NCBI RefSeq assembly: GCF_029433095.1
Contig: NZ_JARNTX010000012.1
Coordinates: 38,687 to 102,686, forward strand
Direction of reading: 5' to 3'
Source of the DNA: Hymenobacter sp. YC55
Lineage (GTDB): Bacteria; Bacteroidota; Bacteroidia; Cytophagales; Hymenobacteraceae
Length of the DNA: 64,000 nt
A program made the translations under genes and the position numbers. The notes under the pieces were generated by a model. It was not told where the DNA came from. It saw only the letters and a program-made list of their open reading frames with translations, and did no database searches. Positions 50,261-59,183 of this stretch are shown one piece after another. Within the stretch, counting starts at the first letter, position 1. Each line of letters starts with the position of its first letter.

Positions 50261-51310
50261 ATGGCTAAGGCAAACAAGCGCATTTCTATTGCCGATCTTG
50301 CAAAAGAACTAGGGCTAGCGAAATCCACGGTTTCGCGGGCGCTCAACAACGCCGTTGATGTGAGCGAAGCCACCAAAGCGCAGGTCAGGGCACTGGTGGA
50401 AAAGCTGAACTACCAGCCCAACGATTTGGCGGCGGCTCTGCGCCGGGGGCGCAGCAATGTGCTTGGCGTGATTGTGCCCCACATCAATGGTGCCTTTTTT
50501 CCGGCTGTCGTTCATGGCATCGAGGAAGGAGCCAGCAAAGCGGGCTTCAACGTAATGATTTGCCAATCGACAGAAGACGTTGAGCGCGAAAGAAAGCACG
50601 TGCGGACTCTGCTCAAGGCCCAAGTCGATGGCATCATGGTTTCCATGTCTAACACCACCCGCGAGTACGCACACTTCGAGCGGGTGCGCAGCCACGGCAC
50701 CCCGCTGGTGTTTTTTGACCGCATGCCCAGTATGCCCGATGTATGCGGAGTGGTGGTCGACGATTACCGCGGGGCTTACCAGGTAATGGAGCACCTGATT
50801 GGGCAGGGTTGTCGCCGAATTGCGCACCTAGCCGGGCCGCAGCTTATTAATACCACCTATAACCGGTTCCGGGCATACCAGGACGCGCTGCAAGCCCACG
50901 GCCTACCCTACGACGAGAACTTGGTCGTTCACCTTAGCAGTTCGAGCACGGCCGCTGGTCGGGCCGCCATGCACCAGCTTCTGCAGCTTAAGGAGCGGCC
51001 CGACGCCGTATTTTCAGCCTATGATTTCCCTGCCGGCGGGGCTTTGCAGCTACTAGAAGAGGAGGGTATCCGCGTACCCGAAGAAATTGCTTTAGTTGGC
51101 TTCAGCAACGAGCCGTTTACGGCTATGGTTAAGCCGCGCCTAACCTCGGTCGATCAGCGGGGCAAGCTGATGGGCGAAGCAGCAGTCCAACTCGTGTTGC
51201 AGTTGCTCAAGCGTACCGATTCTTTTACCGGACAAAAAGTGGTGCTCAAGCCCAAACTCGTAGTTCGGGACTCCTCCCTGCACGGTCAGTTAGCTACCGA
51301 CCGGCACTAG
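50261..51310 (+). CDS. LacI-family transcriptional regulator
   Basis: A complete 349-residue LacI regulator. The helix-turn-helix is at residues 8-30 (SIADLAKELGLAKSTVSRAL), followed by the hinge LNYQPNDLAAALRRGRS and the sensor domain (LGVIVPHINGAFFPAVVHGI, VDGIMVSMS, LVFFDRMP). It is the likely repressor of the xylose genes and the best candidate to bind the CGG-N3-CG-N3-CCG sites at 45233, 45304 and 45583; that assignment is inference from neighbourhood. The 367 bases upstream hold a long hairpin but no recognised operator. Confidence 0.93.
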   Translation: MAKANKRISIADLAKELGLAKSTVSRALNNAVDVSEATKAQVRALVEKLNYQPNDLAAALRRGRSNVLGVIVPHINGAFFPAVVHGIEEGASKAGFNVMICQSTEDVERERKHVRTLLKAQVDGIMVSMSNTTREYAHFERVRSHGTPLVFFDRMPSMPDVCGVVVDDYRGAYQVMEHLIGQGCRRIAHLAGPQLINTTYNRFRAYQDALQAHGLPYDENLVVHLSSSSTAAGRAAMHQLLQLKERPDAVFSAYDFPAGGALQLLEEEGIRVPEEIALVGFSNEPFTAMVKPRLTSVDQRGKLMGEAAVQLVLQLLKRTDSFTGQKVVLKPKLVVRDSSLHGQLATDRH

Positions 51311-51409
51311 TAGCTTACCAGTTAGCAAGTTGCAGTACGCAACCCGAACCGCGGCGCGCACTATCAACGAACGGAAAGCGGTAAACCGAAAGGCAGCAAC
51401 GCTAGTCTG

Positions 51410-52459
51410 CTACGCCACGGTGCCGCCGCAGCTAGACCCAGCCCCGGCTGTGCAGCCATAGCAATGCTGGTTCACAACCACGGCCCGCTCACTCAGGGTC
51501 GTCACGTCGAAGTCGCGGATGTGTTGCACCGGGCTAGCCACGTGCAGATCCAACATCTGGTTGAAGTCGCAGTCGTAGAGGCCACCGTCCCAGCCCACCG
51601 AAATCGTAGAGCGGCACATCACCCCTGCCGCCGCCGCCGGGTTGAAGGCATTAACTAGCTTTTCCATGTAGCCGGCGTAGTTGCCCGACTCTATCAGGTA
51701 GTCCAGGTAGCGGCTCACCGGAATGTTGGTAATGGCAAACAGGTCGTTGAAGACAATACCAAATTCTTTGAGCAGCACCCGCTTGAATTGATCCTGCAAG
51801 CCTTTCTGCCCACCTGGCAAAAACGCGCCAGCAGGATTGTACACCAAATTCAGCACCAAGCCCGACCCAGGCTGCCCGTAGCCAACGGCATTCAGCATCT
51901 TCAGCGCCCGTATTGAGTCCTCGAACACGCCGTCGCCACGCTGCCGGTTGGTTTTTTCGGCACTATAGAACGGTAGAGAGCTAACTACTTCCACCCCGTG
52001 CTGCTTAAAGAACTCGGGCAGGTCGTAATACTTTTTATTGGCTACGATGATGGTCAGGTTGCAGCGCACAATAACGTGGCGCCCGAGCCCACGAATTTGC
52101 TCCACAAACCAGCGAAAGTTAGGATTCATTTCGGGGGCTCCACCCGTCAAGTCTACCGTCGGAATATCGGTTTGGGCCAGCGCATCCAAACAGAGCTGCA
52201 TAGTTTCACGGGTCATGATTTCCTTGCGGTCGGGGCCAGCATCAACGTGGCAGTGCCGACACACCTGATTGCACATCTTGCCCACGTTGATTTGCAGCAC
52301 GGTAGGCGCCACCGGGGTCAGGGGAAATAAGCTGGCCCCGCGCAGTTTCTCGTGAAATAGCGGCAGGTGCAGCGTGTCTGCCACTTCCCGCCGCAGCACC
52401 GTAAGTTGAAAAGCGGAGTCAGCCAAATCGTGGCCGGTGGCCTTGAGGGATTTTGTCAT
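51410..52459 (-). CDS. arsS: arsenosugar biosynthesis radical SAM protein
   Basis: A 349-residue radical SAM enzyme matching ArsS, which transfers the adenosyl moiety of SAM to dimethylated arsenic on the way to arsenosugars. The iron-sulfur cysteines are Cys63, 67 and 70 in CNQVCRHC; TGGAPEMNP is the SAM-binding GG motif; the C-terminus has the family NQHCYGCTAGAGSSCGG (Cys333, 336, 344). In some organisms this family carries selenocysteine; here TGC/TGT cysteine codons are used throughout, with no in-frame TGA. It lies downstream of the sugar-handling genes on the same strand. Confidence 0.9.
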   Translation of the reverse strand: MTKSLKATGHDLADSAFQLTVLRREVADTLHLPLFHEKLRGASLFPLTPVAPTVLQINVGKMCNQVCRHCHVDAGPDRKEIMTRETMQLCLDALAQTDIPTVDLTGGAPEMNPNFRWFVEQIRGLGRHVIVRCNLTIIVANKKYYDLPEFFKQHGVEVVSSLPFYSAEKTNRQRGDGVFEDSIRALKMLNAVGYGQPGSGLVLNLVYNPAGAFLPGGQKGLQDQFKRVLLKEFGIVFNDLFAITNIPVSRYLDYLIESGNYAGYMEKLVNAFNPAAAAGVMCRSTISVGWDGGLYDCDFNQMLDLHVASPVQHIRDFDVTTLSERAVVVNQHCYGCTAGAGSSCGGTVA

Positions 52460-52583
52460 CAGGTTGAAATCAAAAGCAGTCGGGTCTGGTTGGCAGGAGC
52501 GGCCCGTGGTGGAAGGAGTTGAAGCGTGGCGGCAAACTAGCAGACATACGAAAAGGAGATGTTTGCCGATTTAGGTTCCGCGC

Positions 52584-53480
52584 TCATTCGTAGAAATGCC
52601 GCAGCCGGCGAATAGTGGTCAGTACTATCCAGTCGCCGAGCCGTGGGAAATAGGTGTGTACGAGCACAATGAGCTGACCTAAGGCAGAAATAACTGTCCG
52701 CTGCCGCCGCCGCCGGATATGGCGCAGAATAATGCGCGCCACTTCCGTCTGCGACTTTTGCCAGCGCGGCGGACGGTGGGCAATGGGCACGGGTAAACCG
52801 GCCGCATCGAGTACGCGCTTATCGGTGTCGTTTTGGGTGAAGCCAATATGCACCACACCAAAATGAATGCCGGTGTGGGCCAGCTCTAACCGCAGCGTAT
52901 GGGCCAAGTTGGCCACGGCTGCCTTGCCGGCGCAGTAGGCCGAGCCGCTAGGCATACCGTTGAGTGCCGAAATTGAGGAGATAAATGTGACACTGCCCCG
53001 TGTGCGCGTCAGGTAAGGCAGCGCAGCCTTAAGTGGGTACACCGTGCCGTATACGTTGCTGTCGAGCACCTGGCGAAACACGTCGGGAGCCATATCGGCA
53101 AAATACGCCCGCTGGGAGATGCTAGCATTGGTGACCAAGATATCGAGTTGCCCAAACGCCCGAATAGCCGTATCAATCAGTACCTCACAAGCCCCGTAGT
53201 CGGTCACATCGGCCACGCAACTGGTTACGACAAAGCCCGCGGCCTCGAATTCCTGCCGGGTCTGGTCCAGCCGTTCGGCGTTGCGGCCGTTGAGTACCAC
53301 GGCTGCCCCTTGCTGGCATAAGCTCCGGGCCGTTTCCCGCCCAATTCCTGATTCCGAGCCGGTGACGATGGCTACTTGGCCTGCAAATACGCCGGCACCC
53401 ACCCGAGCAACGGGGCCGCTGGTGCGCGCAGACCTTGCGGACGGGGTAGTTACGGCAGACTCCGGCTGGGCATCATACAT
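52584..53480 (-). CDS. SDR-family oxidoreductase in arsenosugar cluster
   Basis: A 298-residue short-chain dehydrogenase with a 30-residue low-complexity N-terminal extension, then TGSESGIGRET (nucleotide motif), TNASIS, and catalytic Ser (SSISALNG), Tyr and Lys (YCAGKAA). A basic hydrophobic C-terminus (RRRRQRTVISALG, VLVHTYFPRL) could attach it to the membrane. Its start overlaps the end of the epimerase gene by 8 bases, so it is co-translated with the cluster. Confidence 0.85.
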   Translation of the reverse strand: MYDAQPESAVTTPSARSARTSGPVARVGAGVFAGQVAIVTGSESGIGRETARSLCQQGAAVVLNGRNAERLDQTRQEFEAAGFVVTSCVADVTDYGACEVLIDTAIRAFGQLDILVTNASISQRAYFADMAPDVFRQVLDSNVYGTVYPLKAALPYLTRTRGSVTFISSISALNGMPSGSAYCAGKAAVANLAHTLRLELAHTGIHFGVVHIGFTQNDTDKRVLDAAGLPVPIAHRPPRWQKSQTEVARIILRHIRRRRQRTVISALGQLIVLVHTYFPRLGDWIVLTTIRRLRHFYE

Positions 53481-54471
53481 ACTGATGAACTTTAAACCAA
53501 TGGAAGGCTTCCGAAACGGCCGTTTCCAAGGCAGTTTGGGGCAGAGCCAGCTCAGTGCGGGCCTTATGCACGTTGAAATAGTGGCCGTCGTTGGCCACGG
53601 CCGTCATGGCAGCGTTTACTTGGCCAGGACGCCCGGTCAGCCAAGCTTTCAGGCTGCAGTATTCCCCGTACAACTGCGTAAGGCCCGCCGGCAATGGCCA
53701 GCGCGGCGCCTGAACTCCCATCACCCTTGCCATTAGCGCAAAGGCTTCGCGGTAGCTTAGGTTCTGGTTGCCTAGGATATAGGATTCCCCCACGCGGCCC
53801 TGCACAAGGGCGTTCACCGTGGCAACAGCCACGTCGCGGACGTGCACGTAATTTTTTCCGCCGGGTGGATAGCCGGGCAGTTGGCCGCGGTAGAGTTCGA
53901 GCAGCAAGGCGTTGGAAGTAGGTTTGGCATCACCTGGGCCCAACATAAACGTAGGATGCACCAGTACGGCGGGTAGTTGCTCTTGCGCTACGGCGCGCAG
54001 CACCAAGTCGGTGGCCGCACGCTTGCTGTCCATGTAGTCGAGGCCATAGTGTTTGCCAGCGTAAGGCCGGGTTTCGTCGCCGGGGTGCTGCTGGCTGCCG
54101 AAGCCAAAAACATTGGCTGTACCCACGTATACAAAGCGGGCAACGCCGGCTTTCCGGACCATACGCAATACATTCTCGGTGCCTGCCAGGTTCACAACCC
54201 CTATCTGCGGGTGGCGAGCCGGATTTACTTGGGCCAGCGCCGCTGCATGAATGATGGCCGCGCATCCAACAGCAAAGTTCTGCATTTCGGGAAAATTGGT
54301 TGGCCTTCCCAGGTCAGCCTCACAATAGCTTACGCCCCATTCTGCCGGGAAGGCCGCCCCGGTGCCTGGCCGCACCAACGCCCGTACGCCGTAGCCCCGG
54401 TGCAGCAATTCCTGCACGAGGTGGCGACCCAAAAAGCCGCCGGCACCGGTTACGAGCACGGTTTCGGGCAT
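53473..54471 (-). CDS. NAD-dependent epimerase/dehydratase
   Basis: A 332-residue extended SDR of the nucleotide-sugar epimerase type. The motif TGAGGFLGRHL (8-18) binds the cofactor, and YMDSKRA supplies the Tyr and Lys; LGPGDAKPTSNAL and YVHVRDVA are conserved later. Its ATG shares one base with the stop of the glycosyltransferase gene (TGATG) and its end overlaps the SDR start, so all three are one translational unit. The substrate is probably a nucleotide sugar or an arsenosugar precursor; this is inference. Confidence 0.88.
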   Translation of the reverse strand: MPETVLVTGAGGFLGRHLVQELLHRGYGVRALVRPGTGAAFPAEWGVSYCEADLGRPTNFPEMQNFAVGCAAIIHAAALAQVNPARHPQIGVVNLAGTENVLRMVRKAGVARFVYVGTANVFGFGSQQHPGDETRPYAGKHYGLDYMDSKRAATDLVLRAVAQEQLPAVLVHPTFMLGPGDAKPTSNALLLELYRGQLPGYPPGGKNYVHVRDVAVATVNALVQGRVGESYILGNQNLSYREAFALMARVMGVQAPRWPLPAGLTQLYGEYCSLKAWLTGRPGQVNAAMTAVANDGHYFNVHKARTELALPQTALETAVSEAFHWFKVHQYV

Positions 54472-55163
54472 CAGCGGTAGTTGAGCATGGCCTTGTAGGT
54501 GCGGGCAATGCGGGTGGGCGCCACCCGGAGGAAGAACAACGAAAAGGCCGTCAGGTTGGCCACCTGTACCCGCAGCCAGCTGTTGGTTTCGTACTTGCGG
54601 GCCGACACCACCACGTCCTGGGGCACAATAAGAAAGCGCGCCTGCCGACGAATGCGTTGGATGATGTCGAAGTCTTCCATGATGACGTAATACTCGTCGA
54701 AGCCCTGCAGGCGCCAGAATAAGTCGCGGGTCACAAACAAGGTTTGGTCGCCGCCGCGGCTCATAATGCCTCTAAACCGGGTGCCGAAGCTGTTGAGGCG
54801 TAGCAGCGGGTGCTTGGAGTCAAACCGAAACCGGTAACAACCCGCCTCGTAGCCTTGCGCAACCGCCTGTTGAATAGTAGCCACGTACTCGGGATGAATA
54901 CCGACGTCGGCGTGCACAAAGTATAGAATGTCGCCGCTGGCCTGGCGGGCGCCGTAGTTCATCTGGGCCGCGCGGCCAGCCTTAGGAGCGCGTAATACGG
55001 TGGCGCCAGCCACCCGGGCTAGCTCCATGGTGTTGTCGGAACTACCAGCATCCACGACCAGTATTTCCACTGTACCAGCAGCATCATAATGACGCAGTTG
55101 CTGGATCAAGCTTGCAATGCTGCCGGCTTCATTATACGTAGGTATAATTACGCTCACCTTCAT
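54471..55163 (-). CDS. TIGR04283-type arsenosugar biosynthesis glycosyltransferase
   Basis: A 230-residue family 2 glycosyltransferase. The start MKVSVIIPTYNEAGSI is typical, VVDAGSSDNT and VHADVG carry the nucleotide-binding aspartates, and the core GGDQTLFVTRDLFWRLQG continues the family pattern. This size and sequence match TIGR04283, a group repeatedly found with arsS. It is the first gene of the minus-strand cluster (glycosyltransferase, epimerase, SDR, arsS), whose genes overlap or nearly touch except for the last gap of 124 bases. A hydrophobic stretch near 200 may touch the membrane. Confidence 0.88.
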   Translation of the reverse strand: MKVSVIIPTYNEAGSIASLIQQLRHYDAAGTVEILVVDAGSSDNTMELARVAGATVLRAPKAGRAAQMNYGARQASGDILYFVHADVGIHPEYVATIQQAVAQGYEAGCYRFRFDSKHPLLRLNSFGTRFRGIMSRGGDQTLFVTRDLFWRLQGFDEYYVIMEDFDIIQRIRRQARFLIVPQDVVVSARKYETNSWLRVQVANLTAFSLFFLRVAPTRIARTYKAMLNYR

Positions 55164-55523
55164 AAGACGGTACGATAGGAAAACACAAGTTCCTGATTTT
55201 TGTCATATTGAAAAGCATTTCAGCTTAAACTTAACTGCATCGTCAAGAATGAGCTAAAAGCAACTAAGCGACGGACAAAGTGAGAGCCTATACACTGAAG
55301 GGGTGTAAGTTGAACTATCCCGCTTTATCATTCGCACCTTCGTCTAGAGCAGTGTTGCTATAAAAAGAAACGAATTTCGTTAAGCTCAACAGTGCAAGAA
55401 AGAAGAGCATCAGTTATAACCTACATTCTTTAACCTTACGAAATGCTAGGAGCTTAAAGATTGCCTAAGCCCCCAATCTCTCCTATCTGCTGCAGCCGTA
55501 TATGTTCTTGATTGAGCTTGAAT
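55164..55523. other. divergent non-coding region of the arsenosugar cluster
   Basis: 360 bases between the glycosyltransferase (minus) and the DUF547 gene (plus). The near-palindrome AACGAATTTCGTT lies around 55368. No riboswitch or clear arsenic-responsive operator was recognised. Confidence 0.4.
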
Positions 55524-56318
55524 ATGAAGATGTACACTTTCTGTTTTGCTTACTTAGCTGCAGTGGTCTTGGCAACGGGACCGATTATTGATCGGCCAGC
55601 ACTAGCCGCGGCGGGTCCAACTACGGCGCCCGTAGCGGAACCGGTAGACCACAGCGCCTTTGATAAGCTGTTGAAAAAGTATGTCAACGACCAAGGGTTA
55701 GTTAACTACAAAGCTTGGAAAAACGACCAAGCAGCTTTCAACCAGTACTTGGCCCTGCTAAGCAAGAATCCGCCTACCGCCAGTTGGAGTAAGGCCGAGC
55801 AGATGGCTTACTGGATCAACGCGTACAACGCCTACACCATCCGCCTGATTCTCGACCACTACCCGGTGCAGAGCATCAAGGACATTGGCACCAAAATTCA
55901 GATTCCCTTCGTGACTACGCCCTGGGCGGCCAAGTTCTTCACGATTGGGGGCACCAAGATGAGCTTGGACAACATCGAACACGGCACGCTGCGCAAAAAG
56001 TATAACGACCCCCGTATCCACTTCGCGCTGGTGTGCGCGTCCATCTCGTGCCCCCGGCTGCGCAACGAAGCCTACACCGCCGCCAAACTCGACAGCCAGC
56101 TCGACGAACAGGGCCGTGACTTCTTGCGCAATCCAAATAAGAACAAGCCTGGCAAGACCAGCGCCCAACTCTCCAAGTACTTCGACTGGTATAAAGGCGA
56201 CTGGACTGCCAATGGTCAAACGGTTGTGGGGTGGGTGAACAAGTATGCCGCCACCAAACTAGACAACACTGCCAAAATCAGTTACCTCGATTACAACTGG
56301 AGCTTGAATGAGCAGTAG
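55524..56318 (+). CDS. secreted DUF547 protein
   Basis: A 264-residue protein with a signal peptide (about 1-27) and a DUF547 domain: YVNDQGLVNYKAW, WINAYNAYTIRLILDHYP, FALVCASISCPRLRNEAY (conserved cysteine) and a C-terminal KYFDWYKGDW. Function is unknown; DUF547 proteins recur beside arsS clusters in several phyla, suggesting a link to arsenosugar or sulfur chemistry at the cell surface. The start ATG at 55524 is preferred over a TTG at 55512. It overlaps the next gene by 11 bases. Confidence 0.85.
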   Translation: MKMYTFCFAYLAAVVLATGPIIDRPALAAAGPTTAPVAEPVDHSAFDKLLKKYVNDQGLVNYKAWKNDQAAFNQYLALLSKNPPTASWSKAEQMAYWINAYNAYTIRLILDHYPVQSIKDIGTKIQIPFVTTPWAAKFFTIGGTKMSLDNIEHGTLRKKYNDPRIHFALVCASISCPRLRNEAYTAAKLDSQLDEQGRDFLRNPNKNKPGKTSAQLSKYFDWYKGDWTANGQTVVGWVNKYAATKLDNTAKISYLDYNWSLNEQ

Positions 56319-56982
56319 CAACGCCTCGGGGCGTCATGTTGCATTCATGAACGTACGACTGGCTTGGCTGCGACTGGCCATACTGGTTAGTGCCTTGCTA
56401 GCCAATTCTGCAGCGGCAGTCCAAGCGCAAAGCCAATCAACCTCGCAAACCCGGCGCTACGCTATTGAAGTGGCCGGTCTGCGCGTCGGCACGATGACTG
56501 CTACTCGTCAACTTGGGGCGAGCAGTGAGGTGGTTACTACCCTCACCAGTGATGTGCAAGTGAATTTCTTGCTTTATCACTTGAAAATCTACTACCAGGT
56601 TATCAATCGGTTTCGAGGCGGGCAACTACTGCTTTCTACCGTCGAAGCCCACACCAACCAAGGCAACTTTGCCTCGCGTACTGAATGGAAAGCAGACCAC
56701 TACGATATTGTAGCCGATCAGTACAAGCACCACTACCGCGCCATCGAGCTGCAACCTATTACCTACACCGTCACCGACCAATTCTTCAACGAACCCGGCC
56801 GTCATTCCCGAGCCTTCGCCGAGTATTTCGGTGACTATTTCACCCTCACTCCTACTGCCCCAAGCACGTACCGCGCGTTGCGTGATGGGCGGGAAGACGA
56901 ATACCGCTACGCAAACGGACAGTTGGTCACTATCATAAAGAAGAACCCGCTGAAAAACTTTGTAATCCGGCTGCTCCCATAA
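56308..56982 (+). CDS. secreted DUF6134-like protein
   Basis: A 224-residue exported protein. A better signal peptide starts at an internal ATG (56347, MNVRLAWLRL...AAAVQAQ), so the true start may be there. The mature part has RYAIEVAGLRVGTMTATRQ and NRFRGGQLLLSTVEAHTNQG, matching by memory the DUF6134 family, of unknown function. It is co-transcribed with the DUF547 gene (11-base overlap), so the two probably act together at the cell surface. Confidence 0.75.
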   Translation: MSSSNASGRHVAFMNVRLAWLRLAILVSALLANSAAAVQAQSQSTSQTRRYAIEVAGLRVGTMTATRQLGASSEVVTTLTSDVQVNFLLYHLKIYYQVINRFRGGQLLLSTVEAHTNQGNFASRTEWKADHYDIVADQYKHHYRAIELQPITYTVTDQFFNEPGRHSRAFAEYFGDYFTLTPTAPSTYRALRDGREDEYRYANGQLVTIIKKNPLKNFVIRLLP

Positions 56983-57073
56983 GCAGGTCCTAGCCGCTGC
57001 GAAGCCACTTCTCGGTATAGTGTCTTACACTCTCTCTCAGTGACTTTGCTGCTTTCAACCTGGTAATTTCACC

Positions 57074-57556
57074 CTAAGCTGGTGACTCTGATGCCGTGGG
57101 TTCGCCAACGGCTTGAAGTTCAACTTCGAAGTAGCAATCCCAAAAGCCATTGTCGAGCCGATATACATTGACGCGGTGCAGCAGCCCCGTGCGCGGGTGC
57201 CGTTCTTTTACTTGCCCACGCCAGATAACCCGGCCAGCCTGATTCGCCGGGACAGGTTGCACTGGCTGCCCGATAGCATAAGTGAACGGCGAAGGTGCCC
57301 AACTCTGTACGGGTTGTTCAACTGCCTCTGGCTCGTTAAGTAAAGGCTTGCTTGCCTCAACTGCGGCTGGCGCACTGCAAGCTTCTTCGTGCCAAGCTAG
57401 CAACTCCCCACACGTTGGGCATAAAGCCGCCACTACGTCGTCGGCCGTTTCGCTGGCCTCGTTGCTTCCGTAAGCCAGCGTATCAACGTCATCTATTTCT
57501 TGTTCTACAACAGGATCTAAGACGAGGGTTTGCGGATTTTTTCTTCTGACAGCCAT
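57074..57556 (-). CDS. hypothetical protein with CPTCG zinc-ribbon-like motif
   Basis: A 160-residue protein, not assigned to a family. It starts MAVRRKNPQT (ATG at 57556), has a central Cys-x-x-Cys (ALCPTCGELLAWHEEAC), a proline and acidic linker, and a conserved-looking C-terminal domain (VIWRGQVKERHPRTGLLHRV and NGFWDCYFEVEL). The open frame extends further upstream but without good starts. It lies just left of the partition genes on the same strand. Comparable proteins may exist on related plasmids, but no role can be named. Confidence 0.55.
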   Translation of the reverse strand: MAVRRKNPQTLVLDPVVEQEIDDVDTLAYGSNEASETADDVVAALCPTCGELLAWHEEACSAPAAVEASKPLLNEPEAVEQPVQSWAPSPFTYAIGQPVQPVPANQAGRVIWRGQVKERHPRTGLLHRVNVYRLDNGFWDCYFEVELQAVGEPTASESPA

Positions 57557-57692
57557 TGCCAACCAAGTAAATGTTTTAGCTAAAATAGCTAGCACTAACT
57601 GTTTTGGCAAACCAACACCATTTATCTAATTTTTCATCGGCAGCCTAGTGCGCTCATTTTACTGGTTTTGCAGGACCAAGTAAATAGCGTCA

Positions 57693-57720
57693 CCCGGGCA
57701 TGATATCATCATGGCCCGGG
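57693..57720. terminator. GC-rich hairpin between partner gene and hypothetical gene
   Basis: CCCGGGC...GCCCGGG arms with extended pairing (ATGAT/ATCAT and one bulge), followed on the plus side by a T-rich stretch. It lies 95 bases after the end of the small partition gene and probably ends the parA transcript. Confidence 0.5.
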
Positions 57721-57814
57721 CTGTTTAGCCTTTTACTTTTCCGCTTCGTGCGTCTGCAATTTGCTCTCCTATTGTACCCTAAGCAAAAGCAGAAAAGCCA
57801 GTCTACTATTCTGC

Positions 57815-58156
57815 TTAGCGTAACTTTTTACTGCTGCGCAATAGCTTTTCCAGCGCGGCAGGCGGCAAAGGTTTATCGGCGTTCGGATAGTTCTGCAACT
57901 CTTTTACCAAGGCAGCTTCTGTCACTTCCTTGAAGAAAAAGGCTGGCTCCCAGTATTCGGCCTGCTTGAGCTTCATATAGGTTTCGCGCGTGACGGCCGT
58001 GGTAAAAGAGACCCACACTGTTTCCTGCTTTTCCGGCACCGATGCAGTTTCGGTTACGGGTTGGGGCGCTCCAGCCGCTTGTGCTGGCTCGATGCGTTCG
58101 GTGATAGCAGCCAGTACTTTGTTGCCGAACTTAGGTTTGGTTTTGCTCTCGCTCAT
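57815..58156 (-). CDS. small ParA partner, possible centromere-binding protein
   Basis: A 113-residue basic protein. A disordered N-terminal half (about 1-45) precedes a segment VSFTTAVTRETYMKLKQAEYW then FKEVTEAALVKELQNY, a pattern (beta strand then two helices) that resembles ribbon-helix-helix DNA-binding proteins. Its ATG overlaps the stop of parA in ATGA, the usual coupling of a partition ATPase and its DNA-binding partner. It is not a canonical ParB. It is the best candidate to bind the palindrome and repeats upstream of parA; that is inference. Confidence 0.6.
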   Translation of the reverse strand: MSESKTKPKFGNKVLAAITERIEPAQAAGAPQPVTETASVPEKQETVWVSFTTAVTRETYMKLKQAEYWEPAFFFKEVTEAALVKELQNYPNADKPLPPAALEKLLRSSKKLR

Positions 58157-58914
58157 AGCCGGGAAAGTATTTCAGTGGTAAGGGCCTCGTAATCCTGGGC
58201 ACCGGCCGATTGAGGAGCCCAATTGTATATGTTTTCCTTTTCGATCTGTGCTTCCACTAAACTCACATTAGGCCGCACCGTGGTACGCATGACCAGTGGG
58301 CCGAACACGGCGTGAGATTCGAGCAGATTCACCATATCGCGCTGGGCGCGACGCCGGTCGCTGCGGTTGTACTGAGTGAAAAACAGTCCCCCAACTTTCA
58401 ATTTCTTGTTGAGCCGCTTCTGCACATGCTGGCAAACCTCAAGTAATCCGACCAAACCCTCGATACCATAGTACTCTGGCTGCGCAGGAATAAAGACGGC
58501 ATCAGCTGCAGTCAGAGCCGCGTATGTGAGCTTGCCCAAACCGCCTGGCGTATCTATCAGGCAGAAATCTATTTCCTCTACCTCGTCGAGCACTTCTTTG
58601 AGGGCAAATTCGGCCCCTGGTTTTTTACTGATGCGCTCTTCCACTTCCGCTAGATCGGAGGCACTAGGCACCAGATACAGCCCCTCCCCTACTTCTTCCA
58701 CAACATCCGATAAACTCGCTTGGCCCAGCAAAACGGTACCAATGGTTTTATTCTCGGGTGCCCGATAAGCAAAGCTTTGAGATAGGTTGCACTGGCTGTC
58801 ACAATCGACCAGTAGCACGGATTTGCCGAGTTGAGTCAACGCGTAGGCTACGTTCAGGCAGGAAGTGGTTTTACCAGTTCCTCCCTTATGATTCGAAAAA
58901 ACAATTGTCTGCAT
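58153..58914 (-). CDS. parA: ParA-type partition ATPase
   Basis: A 253-residue ParA/MinD-family ATPase that segregates plasmid copies. The deviant Walker A is KGGTGKTT (10-17), the second aspartates lie in LLVDCDSQCNLS, and FCLIDTPGGLG is Walker B. The start at 58914 is chosen because MQTIVFSNHKGGTGKTT is the typical N-terminus; the longer frame extends into the palindrome. No N-terminal helix-turn-helix is present (type Ib-like), so regulation probably depends on the small partner protein. An 80-bp palindrome ends 32 bases upstream of the start. Confidence 0.93.
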   Translation of the reverse strand: MQTIVFSNHKGGTGKTTSCLNVAYALTQLGKSVLLVDCDSQCNLSQSFAYRAPENKTIGTVLLGQASLSDVVEEVGEGLYLVPSASDLAEVEERISKKPGAEFALKEVLDEVEEIDFCLIDTPGGLGKLTYAALTAADAVFIPAQPEYYGIEGLVGLLEVCQHVQKRLNKKLKVGGLFFTQYNRSDRRRAQRDMVNLLESHAVFGPLVMRTTVRPNVSLVEAQIEKENIYNWAPQSAGAQDYEALTTEILSRL

Positions 58915-58945
58915 GGCTGCAATGTAAAGCATTCTGCAAATTGTT

Positions 58946-59025
58946 TGTATAGCCACCACGCCAGCTATTGCAGCAATTCTAACAATTGTTAGAATTGCTG
59001 CAATAGCTGGCGTGGTGGCTATACA
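58946..59025. repeat. 80-bp perfect palindrome upstream of parA
   Basis: Two perfect 40-base arms meet with no spacer at 58985/58986. The centre is CTAACAATTGTTAG; each arm carries ATTGCAGCAAT or its complement (58967-58977 and 58994-59004). It can extrude as a cruciform and lies in the promoter region of parA, so it is a candidate operator or centromere. Confidence 0.95.
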
Positions 59026-59111
59026 TGGGCTACTTTATGCATTTACATCAATAGGAGTAACCGTCTTGTCTGTTCTTGAACAGGCATGCTTCAAACCTTA
59101 TTGTCTAAAGC

Positions 59112-59183
59112 CTATTCTTACTATTCTTACTATTCTTACTATTCTTACTATTCTTACTATTCTTACTATTCTTACTATTCTTA
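59112..59183. repeat. eight tandem 9-bp repeats (CTATTCTTA)
   Basis: Eight perfect copies of CTATTCTTA, followed by CTATT and then a third copy of ATTGCAGCAAT at 59186-59196, the 11-base motif also present in each arm of the palindrome. The array lies about 200 bases upstream of parA and is most simply read as a centromere-like site. Confidence 0.9.

Noticed and set aside
51410..52459. Selenocysteine in ArsS
   Set aside because: Cysteine codons are used in the conserved C-terminal motif and no in-frame TGA is present.
59112..59183. Possible CRISPR array
   Set aside because: Repeats are 9 bases and directly adjacent, with no spacers.
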